Counted from the first letter of the stretch, positions 36,387-45,826 are shown. The stretch: DNA of 64,000 bases from an uncultured Alistipes sp. (GCA_944321175.1 CALUKI010000022.1:1-64000), one strand, 5' to 3'. A program made the numbers and translations. The notes: a model not told the origin generated them from the sequence alone.

Positions 36387-39086
36387 TCACTGTTGCTGCT
36401 CCGCAATTTTCCGCTCGGCCTGCTCCAGCAGTTTCTGCGCCTCCCTGCGTGCGGCCGACACCAACGCATCGCCGCTCTTCTCGGCCAGCGCCTTTGCCAG
36501 CTTTCCGGAGGCCTTTTCCACAAGTTTCTCCTTCTGTGCCTCGGCTTCGGCAATCAGCCTGTCGCCCGTCTCTTTCGCTTCGGCAAGGAGTTTATCGGCC
36601 GCTGATGTTCCATCCGGCGTCTCCGTTCCGAGCAGTTTGCCGATCTCTTTCTGTACGGTCTGCGTCACGGCCTCCTTCACCACGTTTTTCACGTCGAGCG
36701 AAATCTCAGGCGATGTGAAGGTACCCCCGATTCCGACATCGACCTTCGAGACGACACCGCCCGTCAGGTTCTCCGGAAGCTGCACGGCCGCCGTATAATC
36801 GATCGTCTGATCCAGTCCGGTCGAGCCGGAGAGATTGACGACGATATTGCCCATTTTCAGATCGAAGGGTTGCGTGGCAACCCGGCCGTCGCGGATCGTG
36901 AAGCTGATCTCGACATCGCGCGCCTCGATATTGCGCAACGCATCGTTCTTGAGGGCCGTTGCCAGACGGTCGAACGCCGTGATGTTCTGCAGACGGATAT
37001 TCTCCGACCGAATCGTCCCCGATGCCTGCAGGGAGGAGTATTCGGGCGTCATCGCAGCGGTGAGCAACGATTGCAACTCAAGCGACATGTCGTAGTTGCC
37101 GCCGGTCTTCTCGAAGAGCGGCACCATACGCCGCACGACATCCAGTTGCCGGAAGGTCTCCGAGAACGACGCATCGGAGATGTTGGCCTTAAGGTTCAGC
37201 CAAGGGCGTTTCTGTCCCTTAGGCTTAGACAAATAAAAGACCGTTCCCGACGCATGGCCATCGAAAACATCCGTCGAAAGGCGCATAGTGAGTGATCCAT
37301 ATGCAACCCTCAAAGTACCCGACACATCAGACAGTTCCATCTGCCGGAACAACATCTTTTTCAACGACACCGACAATTCCAGATTGAGATTCTCCGGCAC
37401 GGGAATCGTCTGCATGGCTGTCGTATCGGCAGCCGATGACTCTGCCGGGGTCTCACCGGCCTGCTCCTCCGTCGCGGCGGCTGCGGACCCGCCGCCCGCC
37501 AGTTCATTGACATCGAGAAGCGAGGAGCGCACATCGAGACGGCCGCGCAATGTTGCGTCGCGCAAGAGATAACCGATATAATTCGACAACGTACCCGCCG
37601 CTGCGAGATCACTGCGGCCGACCGTTGCCGCAAGATTCTTCAACGTGAGCGCCTGCGGCGTGACCGTCATCTCGGCCTGCTGTACCCTCACCTCCGGCAG
37701 GCCGCTCAGCCGGGCCGATACGCCTTCGACGGCAAGCGTCCCCGAAGCATCGATCCGCTCGTACTGCTCCTTCTCGATTTCCGACATCCGGCCCGCTACA
37801 TGGAGGTCGGCGGTCACAACACCGCCCAGCGAAACCGAATCGCCCAACGGATAGACCTCCTTGACGGCTCCCAGATCGAGTTTTCCCCTGGCCGCTGCAT
37901 CGAACTGCAGATCGCTCGCCGGAGTTGCGACTTTCAATGATCCGCTTACCGTATTGCCTGCGATCGAGAAGCACAGCGTGGAGATTTCGGCGGTCGTCGC
38001 GTCGAACGCACCGCCGGGGTTGGCCGCACGGGCATCGATACGGATACCGGTAACGGCTTGCGGCAGCGCGGCATACTTGAACGATCCGTTGTCGAGGTTC
38101 AGCTTCGCCTCGAAAGCCGGCACCCTTCTGTCGTCGAGAACGCCCTTGGCCCACGCCTCCAACGACAGTTCGCCATCGGCGGAGAGTTGTTCGAAATCAC
38201 GCAGATAGAAGGCCGGAATCATCGACAGAATATCGCGGAATCCCACCTTCGAACTGTTGACCTTCAGGTCCATTTCGGTCCGGTCCTCGCCGAGCGCCAC
38301 CCAACCGTCGAGGGCCATTGCGATGGCATTCAGCCGGATTCGGTTGTCCGACAAGGTATAACGGTTGTTCTTCAGATCGGCGTCGATCGCGATATCGGCC
38401 TTCAGATCGGCCTTGTTCAACAGATGAAGGCCCCCCGAAACGTATTCCAGCCGTCGGGCGTCAAGCCGCAGCCGCAATACGCTGTGTTCGGCCGACAGAT
38501 CGCCGCCGAGCGAGAGGCTCAGCGGATCGACAGCCGCCAGCATCTTCGTCGAGTCGTCCTCATAGCGGAGAACGGCATCCTTCAACCGCACGTCGCGCAT
38601 CCGCAGCCGGAACGCCGACGCATCCCCCGAACTCTCCGCCGTCTCCGTTTCGGACTCTTCCGCAACCGCTTCGGACTCTTTCGCAGCCGCAGGTGCCATC
38701 ACATCCCAGTTGACACTGCCGTCGGAGAGTTTTCGGGCATGGATGCGCGGTTCATCGACAACGACTTTCGTCACCTCATATCCGCCGTCGCCGAAGAGCG
38801 ACAACAGATTGACGACAACCGAGATCCGATCGACAGCCGCCAGCGTGTCGCCTTCAAACGGCGCGGCACAGACGACCGTCAACCCCTTCAATTCGATCGA
38901 GGCGTGCGGGAAATGGCGCAACAGGCTCAAGTCGAGCGCACGGAAATCGACCTTTGCCGACAGACGTTTGCCGGCCTCTTTTTTGACGATATCGCCGACC
39001 TTCGATTCGAAGGCGAGCGGTACGACGATTGCCGCGGCGAGCAATACGGCGACGATCACGGCAACGATTTTCAGCACCTTTTTCAT
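36387..39086 (-). CDS. AsmA-family envelope protein (899 aa)
   Basis: Large inner-membrane-anchored periplasmic protein of the AsmA/YhdP class, implicated in outer-membrane lipid transport and homeostasis. An N-terminal membrane segment (residues 5-25), the family opening VDFRALDLSLLRHFPHASIELKG and a long beta-rich body are visible. Residues from about 800 are a charged helical tail with repeated K, E and A (LLAEAKETGDRLIAEAEAQ and onward), predicted coiled coil. It is followed on the same strand by genes of unrelated function. Confidence 0.87.
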   Translation of the reverse strand: MKKVLKIVAVIVAVLLAAAIVVPLAFESKVGDIVKKEAGKRLSAKVDFRALDLSLLRHFPHASIELKGLTVVCAAPFEGDTLAAVDRISVVVNLLSLFGDGGYEVTKVVVDEPRIHARKLSDGSVNWDVMAPAAAKESEAVAEESETETAESSGDASAFRLRMRDVRLKDAVLRYEDDSTKMLAAVDPLSLSLGGDLSAEHSVLRLRLDARRLEYVSGGLHLLNKADLKADIAIDADLKNNRYTLSDNRIRLNAIAMALDGWVALGEDRTEMDLKVNSSKVGFRDILSMIPAFYLRDFEQLSADGELSLEAWAKGVLDDRRVPAFEAKLNLDNGSFKYAALPQAVTGIRIDARAANPGGAFDATTAEISTLCFSIAGNTVSGSLKVATPASDLQFDAAARGKLDLGAVKEVYPLGDSVSLGGVVTADLHVAGRMSEIEKEQYERIDASGTLAVEGVSARLSGLPEVRVQQAEMTVTPQALTLKNLAATVGRSDLAAAGTLSNYIGYLLRDATLRGRLDVRSSLLDVNELAGGGSAAAATEEQAGETPAESSAADTTAMQTIPVPENLNLELSVSLKKMLFRQMELSDVSGTLRVAYGSLTMRLSTDVFDGHASGTVFYLSKPKGQKRPWLNLKANISDASFSETFRQLDVVRRMVPLFEKTGGNYDMSLELQSLLTAAMTPEYSSLQASGTIRSENIRLQNITAFDRLATALKNDALRNIEARDVEISFTIRDGRVATQPFDLKMGNIVVNLSGSTGLDQTIDYTAAVQLPENLTGGVVSKVDVGIGGTFTSPEISLDVKNVVKEAVTQTVQKEIGKLLGTETPDGTSAADKLLAEAKETGDRLIAEAEAQKEKLVEKASGKLAKALAEKSGDALVSAARREAQKLLEQAERKIAEQQQ

Positions 39087-39098
39087 TCTATGGCGTAT

Positions 39099-40028
39099 TC
39101 AGGTTCCTGCCTGCTTTTTCTGCGAACCGTTTCGGATACCGGCGGCTATGCGGCGGCGCATCCGTACAAGCCATACGGCACGGGCGCCCCGTCCCGTCAG
39201 ACAATATGCCGCAGCAAGGAGGGCCGTGGCCCCCCACTTCAGAGCTTCGGCGCACCACATCCGCCCGATACCGCCGCGCATGGCGGCACGCGTCCGCTGG
39301 CTCACACCGATGTTGAAGCACAACCGGTCGAAGTAGTCCCGCGAAAGTTTCGACGGCGGAATGATGTGGTACATCACCGCATCGGGCACATACCAGCACC
39401 TCTCGCCGCCGCGCGCCAACCGTTCGAACAATTCGCACTCTTCGCCGCCGAGCAGCACGCCGCCCCGCCGGCCGAGCGAAGGATCGAAAGCCCCGTAACG
39501 CTCGACAGCCCACCGTTGCAAAGCCATGTTCCCGCCACCGGGGATCCGTCCGCGCGGAAAAGGTCGCGGGCGGGGGCCCAAATCGATCGGATTGGCAATG
39601 GGACGCTCCGTATAGGGCGACATCCAGTCGGGGCGCCCCGACGGATATTCGGCGATGATGGCTCCGCCGGCCGCCGCGACATCGGGATGGGCCGCAAAGA
39701 AATCGATATAGGCCGAGACGAACCCCGGCACGATCCGTTCGTCATCATCGATGACGGCGATCACGCCGCCCGCACTCTCGGCGATCCCCCTATTCCGCGC
39801 CCACGACAACCCCTGTCGTCTTTCAAAAAGATAACGGAGCGGTACGTCGGGATGGGCCGCACGGAACGCTTCGACCTGTACGGCCGTATCATCGGTCGAA
39901 TTGTTGTCCACCACGACACACTCCCACTGCGCTGCCGGCGCCGTCTGCGCGGCGATCGACCGCAAGGTAACCAACAGCTGTTGCGAACGGTTGTAGGTAG
40001 AGACGATAAGTGACAGCGACGGTTTCAT
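39099..40028 (-). CDS. Family 2 glycosyltransferase (309 aa)
   Basis: GT-A fold glycosyltransferase. Nucleotide-sugar binding features are SLIVSTYNRSQQLL at the N-terminus, VVVDNNSTDDT, and the metal-binding DDDER in GVIAVIDDDERIVPGF. A conserved GGGNMALQRWAVERYGAFD follows. A short hydrophobic segment near residues 265-280 may associate with the membrane. It lies 12 bp upstream of the AsmA-like gene and is probably co-transcribed with it. The acceptor is unknown; a role in envelope glycan assembly is plausible. Confidence 0.9.
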   Translation of the reverse strand: MKPSLSLIVSTYNRSQQLLVTLRSIAAQTAPAAQWECVVVDNNSTDDTAVQVEAFRAAHPDVPLRYLFERRQGLSWARNRGIAESAGGVIAVIDDDERIVPGFVSAYIDFFAAHPDVAAAGGAIIAEYPSGRPDWMSPYTERPIANPIDLGPRPRPFPRGRIPGGGNMALQRWAVERYGAFDPSLGRRGGVLLGGEECELFERLARGGERCWYVPDAVMYHIIPPSKLSRDYFDRLCFNIGVSQRTRAAMRGGIGRMWCAEALKWGATALLAAAYCLTGRGARAVWLVRMRRRIAAGIRNGSQKKQAGT

Positions 40029-40180
40029 CCGACAATCATTTTCAAACAGGGTCAAAGACAGCCCGGCTCCATAAAGGGCCGGAAAGAGGAGGGGTCACCG
40101 TTGCCTGCTCCTGTCGGGGGTCGTCCATGCTTCCCGGAAGGGCAAGGCCGGAGAGGAGCCCCGCAACCGAAGAGACGGAA

Positions 40181-41101
40181 TCACACGCAACAACGCGGAT
40201 CGTCGAACTCGTCGAACATCGTCGTGCTGAGGTACTTCTCCGCACGGTCGGGGAAAACCACCACGATATTCCCCTTGTCGATCCGCGCCGCAGTACGCAC
40301 GGCGGCCAGCATGGCGGCACCGCTCGACATGCCGGCAAAGATTCCTTCACGGGCGATGATCTCACGCGCCATGGCTATGGCCTCTTCGCTCTCGACCATC
40401 TCCTGCACATCGATCTGCGACGGGTCATAAATGGCCGGTACGATCGCCTCCTCCATGTTCTTCAGCCCCTGGATATAGTGTCCGCGCGTCGGCTGCGCAC
40501 AGACCACACGGATATCGGGCTTCATGGTCTTCAGGAACCGGGACAAACCCATCAGGGTGCCCGACGTACCGAGTGCACAGACCAGATAATCGATTTCACC
40601 GGCGGTCTGCTGCCAGATTTCGAGCGCCGTCGATTGGTAATGGGCCAGATAGTTGCAGGCGTTGGCGAACTGATCGGGCATGAAATAGCGGCCGGGGTCG
40701 GCCGCGACCTTTGCCCGTGCATAGCGGATCGCCCCGTCGGTGCCCTCCGCCGCCGGTGTCAGGATCACTTTGGCGCCATACGAGCGGATGATCTTGCGGC
40801 GTTCGATCGACACGGCCTCCGACATGACAATCTCGACGGGATACCCCTTGACGACTCCGGCAACAGCCAGGCCGATACCGGTATTTCCGGAAGTGGGCTC
40901 GATAATGGTCTTCCCGTGCACGAGCCGGCCGTCGCGTTCGGCCTCCTCGACCATCTTGACGGCAATACGATCCTTGATGCTCCCTGTCGGATTGAAACCC
41001 TCCAGTTTGGCGAAGATCGACACGTCCGGATTCGGACATAAACGATTGATTCGCACCATCGGCGTCGAACCGATCGTTGCCAGTATATTGTCGCAGATCA
41101 T
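40181..41101 (-). CDS. cysK: Cysteine synthase (306 aa)
   Basis: PLP enzyme making L-cysteine from O-acetylserine and sulfide in the cytoplasm. The PLP lysine is in NPTGSIKDRIA, the phosphate-binding TSGNTG loop and the C-terminal SSGAAMLAA are present. The ATG at 41101 is preferred to the TTG at 41128 because the promoter -7 box TATCTTTG overlaps the TTG. It could equally be the CysM type; the two are hard to separate by eye. It is divergent from the MATE gene. Confidence 0.9.
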   Translation of the reverse strand: MICDNILATIGSTPMVRINRLCPNPDVSIFAKLEGFNPTGSIKDRIAVKMVEEAERDGRLVHGKTIIEPTSGNTGIGLAVAGVVKGYPVEIVMSEAVSIERRKIIRSYGAKVILTPAAEGTDGAIRYARAKVAADPGRYFMPDQFANACNYLAHYQSTALEIWQQTAGEIDYLVCALGTSGTLMGLSRFLKTMKPDIRVVCAQPTRGHYIQGLKNMEEAIVPAIYDPSQIDVQEMVESEEAIAMAREIIAREGIFAGMSSGAAMLAAVRTAARIDKGNIVVVFPDRAEKYLSTTMFDEFDDPRCCV

Positions 41102-41125
41102 TGTGTTCGCATCTTGTTCATTGGA

Positions 41126-41133
41126 CAAAGATA
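41126..41133 (-). promoter_or_regulatory. Promoter -7 box of cysteine synthase gene
   Basis: TATCTTTG on the minus strand, a full match to TAnnTTTG. It gives a leader of about 20 nt to the ATG at 41101 and argues against the upstream TTG start. Confidence 0.6.
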
Positions 41134-41188
41134 CGATTTTTTACATTCCGGGAGTCCCTCCGGATGAAAAATAATCGGAATAATATCG

Positions 41189-41196
41189 TATCTTTG
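41189..41196 (+). promoter_or_regulatory. Promoter -7 box of MATE transporter gene
   Basis: TATCTTTG in the divergent region, 58 bp before the ATG at 41255. No clear -33 box. Confidence 0.5.
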
Positions 41197-41254
41197 CGGC
41201 AGGAATCCAATGCCGCACCTGCAATCGCAGGGCTCCGGCAGACAGCAAACAATT

Positions 41255-42673
41255 ATGACAGAAGCCAAACAGACACCCCTCAAGGGAGCTGCCATAGAAT
41301 TAGGTACGGAACGCATCCGCAAACTCCTCGTGCAATATTCCCTGCCGGCGATCATCGCGATGACAGCCTCGTCGCTCTACAACATGGTCGACAGCATCTT
41401 CATCGGTCTGGGAGTAGGTCCGATGGCCATATCGGGACTGGCCCTCACCTTTCCGCTGATGAATCTCTCCGCCGCCTTCGGATCATTGGTCGGCGCGGGC
41501 GCCGCGACACTCATCTCCATGCGGCTGGGGCAAAAGGATTACGCCTCGGCACAGCGGATCCTGGGCAACGTCGTCATTCTCAACCTGATCATCGGTCTGG
41601 GATTTACCGTTGTCACGCTGCTGTTTCTCGACCCGATCCTCTACTTCTTCGGAGCGAGCGATGCAACGATCGGCTATGCCCGCGACTACATGACCATCAT
41701 ATTGGCGGGAAATGTCGTCACACACATGTACCTGGGTCTGAATGCCGTACTCCGGTCGTCAGGTCATCCGCGCAAATCGATGTACGCAACGATCAACACG
41801 GTCATTATCAATGCCATCCTCGACCCGTTGTTCATCTACGGCTTCGGCTGGGGCATCCGGGGAGCGGCAATAGCCACGATACTGGCACAGGTCATCTCGC
41901 TGATCTGGCAGTTCCGCCTGCTGTCGAACCGGAACGAACTGCTTCATTTCCAGCCCGGAATCTATCGTCTGCGCCAGCGTATCGTCAAGGACATCCTGGC
42001 AATCGGCATGTCGCCGTTTCTGATGAACGTTACAGCCTGTTTCATCGTCATTCTCATCAACAAGGGCCTGAAGGAGCATGGCGGCGACCTGATGATCGGC
42101 GCCTACGGCATCGTCAACCGTCTCGGCTTCTTCTTCGTAATGATCGTCATGGGGCTGAACCAGGGCATGCAGCCCATTGCCGGCTACAATTTCGGAGCAC
42201 AACAGTTCGACCGCGTGCTGCGGGTTCTGAAACTTACGATTGCCGGAGCGACCTGTGTCACGGCTACAGGGTTCCTGATCGGAGAGCTGATGCCGCGACT
42301 GGCGGTTTCGGCCTTTACGACCGATGCGGAATTGATCCGGTTGTCGGCCATAGGCATGCGCATAGTTTTTCTCTTTTTCCCCATCATCGGCTTTCAGATG
42401 GTCACGACGAACTTTTTCCAAAGCATCGGCATGGCGTCGAAGGCGATTTTCCTCTCTTTGTCCCGACAGCTGCTGTTCTTGCTTCCGGGACTTCTGTTTC
42501 TGCCCCACCTATTCGACAATATGGGCTGGGACGGCAGCTGGGGCGTATGGTTCAGCATGCCGTTATCGGATCTGTTGGCATCGCTTGTCGCGGCAGTGAT
42601 GCTCATACGCCAGTTCCGTATTTTCCGCGCCGCGCACGAACGGAACAAGGGCTCGAAGATCCAAAAAGCGTAA
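41255..42673 (+). CDS. MATE-family efflux transporter (472 aa)
   Basis: Twelve-helix multidrug/toxin extrusion antiporter in the inner membrane. The N-terminal helices (LPAIIAMTASSLYNMVDSIFIGLGVG) and the internally repeated half (ILAIGMSPFLMNVTACFIVI, then GIVNRLGFFFVMIVMGLNQGMQPIAGYN) are typical. The ATG at 41255 follows a leader of about 50 nt; the longer frame starting at 41210 is not membrane-like. Export is driven by H+ or Na+; substrate unknown. The next gene, a nucleotide-kinase-like protein, starts 43 bp downstream. Confidence 0.93.
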   Translation: MTEAKQTPLKGAAIELGTERIRKLLVQYSLPAIIAMTASSLYNMVDSIFIGLGVGPMAISGLALTFPLMNLSAAFGSLVGAGAATLISMRLGQKDYASAQRILGNVVILNLIIGLGFTVVTLLFLDPILYFFGASDATIGYARDYMTIILAGNVVTHMYLGLNAVLRSSGHPRKSMYATINTVIINAILDPLFIYGFGWGIRGAAIATILAQVISLIWQFRLLSNRNELLHFQPGIYRLRQRIVKDILAIGMSPFLMNVTACFIVILINKGLKEHGGDLMIGAYGIVNRLGFFFVMIVMGLNQGMQPIAGYNFGAQQFDRVLRVLKLTIAGATCVTATGFLIGELMPRLAVSAFTTDAELIRLSAIGMRIVFLFFPIIGFQMVTTNFFQSIGMASKAIFLSLSRQLLFLLPGLLFLPHLFDNMGWDGSWGVWFSMPLSDLLASLVAAVMLIRQFRIFRAAHERNKGSKIQKA

Positions 42674-42716
42674 CTATTCCCAATACACAGAGATAGACAA
42701 CCTCAAACGACTCACC

Positions 42717-43352
42717 ATGAAAGCAAAATTTGTAATCAATATCGGCCGGCAGTTGGGCAGCGGCGGCAAAGCCGTCGGAGAACGTCTCGCACAGACATTC
42801 GGAATACCGGTTTACGACAAGCGGCTGATCAAGATGGCAGCCGAGCAGAGCGGTTTTTGTCAGGAGTTTTTCGAGCGTGCGGATGAAAAGCCGGCGAAAG
42901 GATTTTTAACGACGCTGCTGGGTTATCTCCGGAGTCCGATAGCGGGTGACGAGACGATCCTGAACAATCCGCTGAGCCACGACGCCCTGTTCAAGATGCA
43001 GAGTGACGTCATTCGGCAGCGCGCCGAGCAGGAGTCGTGCATCTTTGTCGGACGATGTGCGGACTACATCCTGCGGGATCATCCGCATTGCGTGAATATA
43101 TTCATTTCGGCATCGCGTGAAGACCGCATATCGCGTCTTGTATCGTTGCACGGCATCACGGCGGAAGCGGCGGAGAAGATGATGGACACGGCCGATGAAA
43201 AGCGGGCCGCATACTACAATTATTACAGCAACCGCACATGGGGGGCAGCAGGCACCTACCATCTATGTATCGACTCCTCGGTATTGGGACTCGACGGCAC
43301 GGCGGCCTTTGCCGAAGAGTTCATCCGCAGGAAATTGAAGGATATTTTCTAA
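42717..43352 (+). CDS. Cytidylate kinase-like protein (211 aa)
   Basis: P-loop kinase of the cytidylate-kinase-like family (not the main Cmk). The nucleotide-binding loop GRQLGSGGKAVGERLA is at residues 10-25. EESCIFVGRCADYIL-type motif ESCIFVGRCADYIL and the lid region SREDRISRLVSLHG follow. This family is common beside transporters in Bacteroidetes and Firmicutes, and its true substrate is generally not established. A terminator lies about 70 bp after its stop. Confidence 0.86.
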   Translation: MKAKFVINIGRQLGSGGKAVGERLAQTFGIPVYDKRLIKMAAEQSGFCQEFFERADEKPAKGFLTTLLGYLRSPIAGDETILNNPLSHDALFKMQSDVIRQRAEQESCIFVGRCADYILRDHPHCVNIFISASREDRISRLVSLHGITAEAAEKMMDTADEKRAAYYNYYSNRTWGAAGTYHLCIDSSVLGLDGTAAFAEEFIRRKLKDIF

Positions 43353-43421
43353 AAAACCATCCCCTGTGTGAGGAGAGGGGGGGGGCGAGGACTCCTCCCA
43401 GGTAAAAAGAGGCTTCGGCAA

Positions 43422-43465
43422 AAGATGCGGCGGGACTCGGTGTTCAATGAGTCTCGCCGCATCTT
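43422..43465. terminator. Bidirectional terminator between convergent genes
   Basis: A 17-bp stem AAGATGCGGCGGGACTC / GAGTCTCGCCGCATCTT (one mismatch) with a 10-nt loop lies between the kinase-like gene (plus) and the nucleoside hydrolase gene (minus). A run of nine Gs (43377-43385) precedes it. Confidence 0.7.
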
Positions 43466-43495
43466 GCATATCGCCCTTGAAAGGCTCCTGACAGG

Positions 43496-44524
43496 TCATT
43501 TCACATAGCGGGCAGGACGTTCGGGCAGGGCCCGCAGGAAATAGCCGAGAATCATGCCCGCCTGACGGTCATCGGCGGTCAGATAACGGTGCCGACCGTT
43601 CTTGTCGGGAGTGAAATAGATGAAACCCGCTTCATCCACCGACAAACGACCGGAAATGCTGACCGTCAGCGATGACGGTTCGTGCGGCAGGACATAATAA
43701 GTCGCTATCACATCCCATGTGGGCCGGTCATAGGGCATCGCATGGTATGCCTTGTAAGCCTCGACCATCGGATGCCGCTCCGCCCACCCGAAATCGGATT
43801 CGATGCTGCGGCCCGGATATACGACCTGCTTGCCGATCTCGAACGGCGTCAGCACAATCGGCGACGGACACTCCGCAAAGAACTTCCGTGCGGAAGGAAT
43901 ATCGTTGATGACATTGAATTCGGCCCGCTTCTTCGTGCCGAAACTGCCGGCCATTACCGAGAAATAATCCACCTTGCGGGCGACCAGCTCTTTCCCCGTA
44001 AGCGGAGACACGGCATCGGGGCCGCTCTCCAGCAAGGCGGCCAGATTACCGGAGAACCCCACTGATATGACAACCACCGAATTGTCGGGCTGCGAGGCCA
44101 GCAGCCGGCGATACATCGCCACCGGATCCTCCCATGAACCGGCCTTGCGGCTGCGTTTGAACAGCGGAGAGCCGTTCGAAGACTTCAAGGCGCAAACCGG
44201 AGCCGTATAATCGCCCTCATCGGAGATAACGGCATCGGGGGTATAGGCAATCGGAATATCGGGATAGCCGTACCATGTATTCATCAGGTCGATGAATTCA
44301 AAAGCCGTATCGCTGCGCTTGTTGAGGCTGATGCCGAGCAAGCGGATATGACCGGCGTCCATTCCCTTGTAGAGCAGATCGAGCGCCAGCGCATCGTCGA
44401 TATCATTGCCCATATCGGTCTCGAAAATAACGGGAGTCGCACCGTCGGTCTGTTGAGCCCGTGCTTCGGCTGCCCCCGACAAAACTGCAACAATCAGCAG
44501 AAAAGGCCAGAGATTCTTCTTCAT
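43496..44524 (-). CDS. Exported inosine-uridine-type nucleoside hydrolase (342 aa)
   Basis: IunH-family enzyme that cleaves nucleosides to base and ribose. A signal peptide (MKKNLWPFLLIVAVLSGAAEA) sends it to the periplasm. The calcium-binding aspartate cluster is ETDMGNDIDDALALD (residues 36-49). Other family features are SVGFSGNLAALLES, EFNVINDIPSARKFF and the C-terminal ISGRLSVDEAGFIYFTPDK. Expected function is nucleoside scavenging from the gut lumen. The promoter is overlapped by a perfect palindrome, and a DeoR-type regulator gene is divergent. Confidence 0.9.
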   Translation of the reverse strand: MKKNLWPFLLIVAVLSGAAEARAQQTDGATPVIFETDMGNDIDDALALDLLYKGMDAGHIRLLGISLNKRSDTAFEFIDLMNTWYGYPDIPIAYTPDAVISDEGDYTAPVCALKSSNGSPLFKRSRKAGSWEDPVAMYRRLLASQPDNSVVVISVGFSGNLAALLESGPDAVSPLTGKELVARKVDYFSVMAGSFGTKKRAEFNVINDIPSARKFFAECPSPIVLTPFEIGKQVVYPGRSIESDFGWAERHPMVEAYKAYHAMPYDRPTWDVIATYYVLPHEPSSLTVSISGRLSVDEAGFIYFTPDKNGRHRYLTADDRQAGMILGYFLRALPERPARYVK

Positions 44525-44673
44525 ATCGGTTCAGTTTTAAAGTTTTGATCAGTTCCCCTGTCCGGCTCCCGCTGCGGGTCAATCCCATGCGCAACGGATC
44601 CCCGACGTTTCCGAAGCCGCGGACATCGGGACCTCTTCTCAGAAAAAAGATGTACCCGTCTGCACTTGCAGCC

Positions 44674-44691
44674 TGCACAAACGTTTGTGCA
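44674..44691. promoter_or_regulatory. Palindromic operator at nucleoside hydrolase promoter
   Basis: TGCACAAACGTTTGTGCA is a perfect 18-bp palindrome overlapping the end of the -7 box and the expected start of transcription. This placement fits a repressor site. The same core AAACGTTTGTG recurs at the promoter of the DeoR-type regulator gene. Confidence 0.7.
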
Positions 44692-44722
44692 AATATAAGA
44701 AATAATCTTTGTAAAATCCAAA
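44690..44722 (-). promoter_or_regulatory. Promoter of nucleoside hydrolase gene
   Basis: On the minus strand TTTG (44719-44722), a 21-nt spacer and TATATTTG (44690-44697) match the Bacteroidetes promoter. The leader to the ATG at 44524 would be about 160 nt. Confidence 0.75.
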
Positions 44723-44754
44723 TTTCCGACATCCATTTTCAGCAGGCGAAAAAC

Positions 44755-44782
44755 GATACCGGCAGTTCATCCTGCCGGCATC
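44755..44782 (-). terminator. Terminator-like hairpin in divergent region
   Basis: An 11-bp stem with one mismatch is followed on the minus strand by GTTTTTCGC. No minus-strand gene lies upstream of it, so it may insulate the hydrolase promoter from read-through. Confidence 0.45.
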
Positions 44783-44997
44783 GAAAAATCGAACCGGAGC
44801 AACAGCGGCTCCGGCGGATTCAGAAAAGGACAACAGCCATCCGGTGACACCGGCGACCTGCACGGAACGGGCAGACAGCTACGGCCCGCATCCGTGCAGC
44901 GGCTTCTTTTTCCGGAACACAGGGTCGGAAGAGCTCCCATGGGCCTGCGGGATTTCCGTCGGAAAGGTGCGTGCAGGAAGACGTTTTCGCCGAAACG

Positions 44998-45029
44998 TTT
45001 GTGAAGAATCGGGAAAAAGCGTATTTTTG
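44998..45029 (+). promoter_or_regulatory. Promoter of DeoR-type regulator gene, with operator core
   Basis: TTTG (44998-45001), a 20-nt spacer and TATTTTTG (45022-45029) are a near-ideal Bacteroidetes promoter. The -33 box is part of AAACGTTTGTG (44993-45003), the same core as at the hydrolase promoter, suggesting autoregulation. Confidence 0.75.
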
Positions 45030-45046
45030 TTTGATTATACTTCGAC

Positions 45047-45826
45047 ATGCATATGACATTGACCGAACGACACGACTTCATCATGGATCTTCTCCAGCAG
45101 CAGGGATCGGCAAGCGTTGCCACGCTTGCCGAACGGCTCAAGGTTTCGGAGGTTACAATCCGGAAAGATCTCACGATGCTTGAAGAGAAGAAGATGCTCT
45201 ACCGCGCACACGGCAGCGCCATCCTCATCAATCCCTACATCAACGACCGTCCGGTCAACGAAAAGGAGAAACACAACGCCGCCGAGAAACGGGCCATCGG
45301 CATCCGCGCGGCATCGCTCATTACGCCCGACGATTCGATTCTGATCGCATCGGGCACGACGATGCTATTCCTTGCCCGCGAAATCAAGGCACAGGGAAGA
45401 CTGACGGTCATAACCTCGGCGATCAACATCGTGCCGATCCTCACCCGCGACCACAATGTCGATGTCGTACAACTCGGCGGCATGGTCCGCAACACGTCGG
45501 TATCGGCTGTCGGAGTCTATGCCGAACGGATGCTGCAGGACTTCTCCTGCAGCAAGCTGTATTTGGGCGTGGACGGCATCGATCTCGAATACGGGCTTTC
45601 GACGACCAATCTGATGGAGGCAGGGCTGAACCGCGTCATGATCCGCACGGCACAGAAGACCATCGTGCTGGCCGACAGCTCGAAATTCGGGCGCCGGGGG
45701 TTCAGCAAGATCTGCGATCTGGACGAAGTGGATCAAATCATTACCGACAGCGGCATCTCGCAGCACACGCTCTCGCAGCTGCGCAGCCGGGGAATCGAAG
45801 TAACTGTCGTGGAGGTGAATCAATAA
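45047..45826 (+). CDS. DeoR/GlpR-family transcriptional regulator (259 aa)
   Basis: N-terminal winged-helix DNA-binding domain (residues 5-58: ERHDFIMDLLQQQGSASVATLAERLKVSEVTIRKDL) and a DeoR C-terminal sensor domain of the sugar-phosphate isomerase fold (IASGTTMLFLAREI, VVQLGGMVRNTSVSAVG, KTIVLADSSKFGRRGF). Such regulators usually repress sugar or nucleoside catabolism and release DNA on binding a phosphorylated sugar. A start two codons later (45053) is also possible. Likely target: the divergent nucleoside hydrolase, through the shared AAACGTTTGTG core. Confidence 0.92.
   Translation: MHMTLTERHDFIMDLLQQQGSASVATLAERLKVSEVTIRKDLTMLEEKKMLYRAHGSAILINPYINDRPVNEKEKHNAAEKRAIGIRAASLITPDDSILIASGTTMLFLAREIKAQGRLTVITSAINIVPILTRDHNVDVVQLGGMVRNTSVSAVGVYAERMLQDFSCSKLYLGVDGIDLEYGLSTTNLMEAGLNRVMIRTAQKTIVLADSSKFGRRGFSKICDLDEVDQIITDSGISQHTLSQLRSRGIEVTVVEVNQ

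Larger units (their letters stand above)
44525..45046. other. Divergent regulatory region between hydrolase and regulator genes
   Basis: About 520 bp with two well-formed promoters pointing outward and a shared 11-mer AAACGTTTGTG at each (44679-44689 and 44993-45003). Between them are a hairpin at 44755-44782 (GATACCGGCAG / CTGCCGGCATC, one mismatch, followed by TTTTT on the minus strand) and another GC-rich hairpin near 44794-44814. The open frames crossing it lack protein character. Confidence 0.65.

Noticed and set aside
41077..42696. 539-codon plus-strand frame overlapping the MATE gene
   Set aside because: Arg/His-rich out-of-frame translation; the MATE frame is the real one.
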